From contig JALVXW010000314.1 in the NCBI GenBank assembly GCA_027038155.1, forward strand, positions 1 to 7,013: a stretch of DNA of 7,013 nucleotides, read 5' to 3'. Positions 5,841 through 7,013 of the stretch are shown here, in pieces. The position numbers and the translations under genes were made by a program. Under the pieces are notes generated by a model that was not told the DNA's origin, ran no database searches, and worked only from the letters and a program-made list of their open reading frames with translations. The stretch's first letter is position 1. Every line of letters starts with the position of its first letter. The stretch comes from Sulfurovum sp. GTDB lineage: Bacteria; Campylobacterota; Campylobacteria; Campylobacterales; Sulfurovaceae.

Positions 5841-5846
5841 TATAAT
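5841..5846 (+). promoter_or_regulatory. Candidate -10 box (TATAAT) for lptA
   Basis: A perfect TATAAT in TGGTTATAATATC, inside the 34-base gap between lptC and lptA and 20 bases before the lptA ATG. It shares the ten-base string TGGTTATAAT with the tatD promoter candidate. If used, lptA and engB could be transcribed independently of the upstream genes, with a very short leader starting just before the Shine-Dalgarno sequence. No -35 is evident. Confidence 0.5.
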
Positions 5847-5855
5847 ATCTTAAAA

Positions 5856-5859
5856 AAGG
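5856..5859 (+). promoter_or_regulatory. Ribosome binding site that sets the lptA start
   Basis: AAGG in TAAAAAAGGT lies 7 bases before the ATG at 5867, a good spacing. The in-frame TTG at 5861 lies one base after AAGG and so is too close to be the start. Confidence 0.6.
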
Positions 5860-5866
5860 TTTGATA

Positions 5867-6331
5867 ATGCGTTATGTGAAATTAGCACTTATTCTTCTAT
5901 TTACCCAATATGGATTTGCTGAAAAACTTGAAATTACAGCCGATACAATGCATGCTGAGGACTTAGATCATGCAATACACTTTATGGGAAATGCCAGAGT
6001 AGAGCAGTTGAAAGATTGGATTACAGCAGATGAGATTATTGTCTATCTCAATGAGCATAACAAAACAGAGAGATATGAGGCAAAAGGAAAAGCCAAATTT
6101 GAGTTTGAAAATGAAAAAGGGCACTATACAGGGAGTGCAAAAATAGTTAGATATTACCCTATAAAATCTATTTATGAATTGGAGGGAAAAGCGAAAACCA
6201 AAGATTTGGCAAACAAACGTACTGCCGAAGGTGAAAAGATTATAGTTGATATGAAAACAGGAAACAGCAAAGTGCTGGGAGGAGCCAAATATGGCAGACC
6301 TGTTAAATTTACTTTGGAGACGGGAAAATAG
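5867..6331 (+). CDS. lptA: LPS transport periplasmic protein LptA
   Basis: A 154-residue secreted protein with a signal peptide (hydrophobic about 6-14, likely cleavage YGFA/EK after Ala18) and an OstA-type beta-jelly-roll domain (about 19-150). It begins KLEITADTMHAEDLDHAIHF, matching the family opening in which LPS-bridge proteins start with the strand-forming 'I.AD...' pattern, and continues with repeated strands (GNARVEQ, ITADEIIVYLNE, YEAKGKAKFEF, AEGEKIIVD). LptA molecules join LptC at the inner membrane to LptD at the outer membrane and carry LPS across the periplasm. The ATG at 5867 is chosen from its ribosome binding site and because it gives a compact signal peptide; a TTG two codons upstream is rejected. 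It has a promoter candidate of its own and abuts engB with no spacer (TAG then ATG). Confidence 0.9.
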   Translation: MRYVKLALILLFTQYGFAEKLEITADTMHAEDLDHAIHFMGNARVEQLKDWITADEIIVYLNEHNKTERYEAKGKAKFEFENEKGHYTGSAKIVRYYPIKSIYELEGKAKTKDLANKRTAEGEKIIVDMKTGNSKVLGGAKYGRPVKFTLETGK

Positions 6332-6949
6332 ATGGTACCTCGCATTGTTGAAGCGGACTTTATAAAATCTGCACAGAGTATTGCTGATTCACTCCCTGAG
6401 AACATGAGTGAAGTGGTCTTTTTGGGGCGTTCCAATGTAGGAAAAAGCTCTACCTTAAATGGATTGACACAGAGAAAAAACCTTGCAAAATCTTCCGCAA
6501 CTCCAGGAAAAACACAACTTATTAATTTTTTTGAGACACGCTATGTGTATGGCGAACAGAGTTATCCTGTACGTTTTGTGGATTTGCCAGGATTTGGGTA
6601 TGCCAAAGTCTCAAAAAGTCTCAAAGAGGTGTGGCAAAAAAATTTGGTAGAGTTTATACACCATCGTGTCTCTATTCGTCTCTTTATTCATCTGCGTGAT
6701 GCACGCCATCCTCATGCCAAGATAGATGATGATGTAGAGCATTATATTTCAGAATTTATTCGTCCAGACCAGAGATATTTGACTGTTTTTACCAAGATTG
6801 ACAAACTCAACCAGAAAGAACGTAGCAAACTCAAACGTGATTTTCCTGGATCTATTATGCTCTCAAATCTTAAAAAAAATGGGCACGAGAGAGTACACTG
6901 TGAGATACTTGATACAATCTTTGGAGTAGGCAAAGAGGAGCGTGTGTGA
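6332..6949 (+). CDS. engB: Ribosome biogenesis GTP-binding protein EngB (YihA/YsxC)
   Basis: A 205-residue cytoplasmic GTPase of the TrmE-Era-EngA-EngB group, needed for late assembly of the 50S ribosomal subunit and for division in several bacteria. G motifs are complete and in order: G1 GRSNVGKSS (32-40), G2 ATPGKT (56-61), G3 DLPGFGY (84-90), G4 TKID (154-157) and a G5-like SNLKKNG (178-184), where the family more often has S-S or S-A. The EngB-typical RDARHPH segment (122-128) is present. Length matches the family (about 195-210). The ATG directly follows the lptA stop; a GGGA lies six bases upstream inside lptA, so reinitiation or coupling is likely. Its TGA overlaps the GTG of the next gene. 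Linkage to lptA is, as I recall, a conserved Campylobacterota arrangement. Confidence 0.95.
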   Translation: MVPRIVEADFIKSAQSIADSLPENMSEVVFLGRSNVGKSSTLNGLTQRKNLAKSSATPGKTQLINFFETRYVYGEQSYPVRFVDLPGFGYAKVSKSLKEVWQKNLVEFIHHRVSIRLFIHLRDARHPHAKIDDDVEHYISEFIRPDQRYLTVFTKIDKLNQKERSKLKRDFPGSIMLSNLKKNGHERVHCEILDTIFGVGKEERV

Positions 6950-7013
6950 TTAGGCTCGTAAAAGCAACCCTGAATGATATTGCCCAGATGCAGGCACTGG
7001 TGGCTTCAGAAGT
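6946..7013 (+). CDS. GNAT family N-acetyltransferase, N-terminal fragment (3' end outside window)
   Basis: Only 22 codons are visible before the window ends, starting GTG at 6946, which overlaps the engB stop as GTGA. A strong Shine-Dalgarno GAGGAG (6935-6940) sits five bases upstream, which supports GTG over the internal ATG at 6988. The start of the protein, reading MIRLVKATLNDIAQMQALV, has the 'hRxATxxDhxxhxxLV' pattern that opens GNAT acetyltransferases (first strand and helix 1). In Campylobacterota the gene in this place is, as far as I recall, an ArgA-like N-acetylglutamate synthase of the short GNAT type, for arginine synthesis, but the acetyl-CoA site is not in view and the substrate cannot be called from this fragment. 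Confidence 0.6.
   Translation, partial: MIRLVKATLNDIAQMQALVASE

Noticed and set aside
6172..6435. An 87-codon minus-strand frame across the lptA-engB junction
   Set aside because: Covered by two well-supported plus-strand genes, including the EngB G1 motif; no coding signal of its own.
1..7013. Mobile element, CRISPR, toxin-antitoxin or phage defence system
   Set aside because: No transposase, integrase, spacer-repeat array, paired small genes or atypical composition was seen; all the genes are core-type with matching codon use.

Overview
The window looks like chromosomal DNA from a Campylobacterota (former Epsilonproteobacteria) bacterium, probably a free-living Sulfurovum- or Sulfurimonas-like lineage. 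This assignment is inferred from gene order (recN ... tatD, mltD-like transglycosylase, rlpA, kdsC, lptC, lptA, engB), from the moderately AT-rich, purine-rich coding strand with frequent ATA isoleucine codons, and from TATAAT-type -10 boxes without clear -35 boxes. No database search was possible. The coding density is very high, with no tRNA, rRNA, CRISPR array, insertion sequence or sign of recent transfer.

Layout: positions 1-903 hold the 3' part of recN (DNA repair), whose 5' end lies outside the window. Positions 900-1439, on the minus strand, encode a small membrane-anchored histidine-phosphotransfer (Hpt) protein that converges on recN with overlapping stop codons. An 88-base divergent intergenic region (1440-1527) appears to carry a promoter for each side. 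From 1528 onward every gene is on the plus strand: tatD, an MltD-like lytic transglycosylase with LysM, then a 103-base gap, rlpA, hisB, kdsC, lptC, then a 34-base gap with a second good promoter, lptA, engB, and the first 22 codons of a GNAT acetyltransferase cut off by the window end.

How the genes fit together: most of the plus-strand genes serve the cell envelope. The transglycosylase and RlpA cut peptidoglycan glycan strands. KdsC makes free KDO for the inner core of lipopolysaccharide. LptC and LptA form part of the periplasmic bridge that carries LPS to the outer membrane. EngB (ribosome assembly GTPase) and hisB (histidine biosynthesis) are housekeeping genes riding in the same run. 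Several junctions overlap by 1 to 10 bases (tatD/mltD, hisB/kdsC, kdsC/lptC, engB/GNAT), which suggests translational coupling.

I do not see a clear undescribed system. The best leads are the orphan membrane-tethered Hpt protein beside recN, the hisB gene embedded in an envelope gene run, a possible hairpin over the Hpt ribosome binding site, and a three-fold 10-base-phased TAAAG motif upstream of rlpA.
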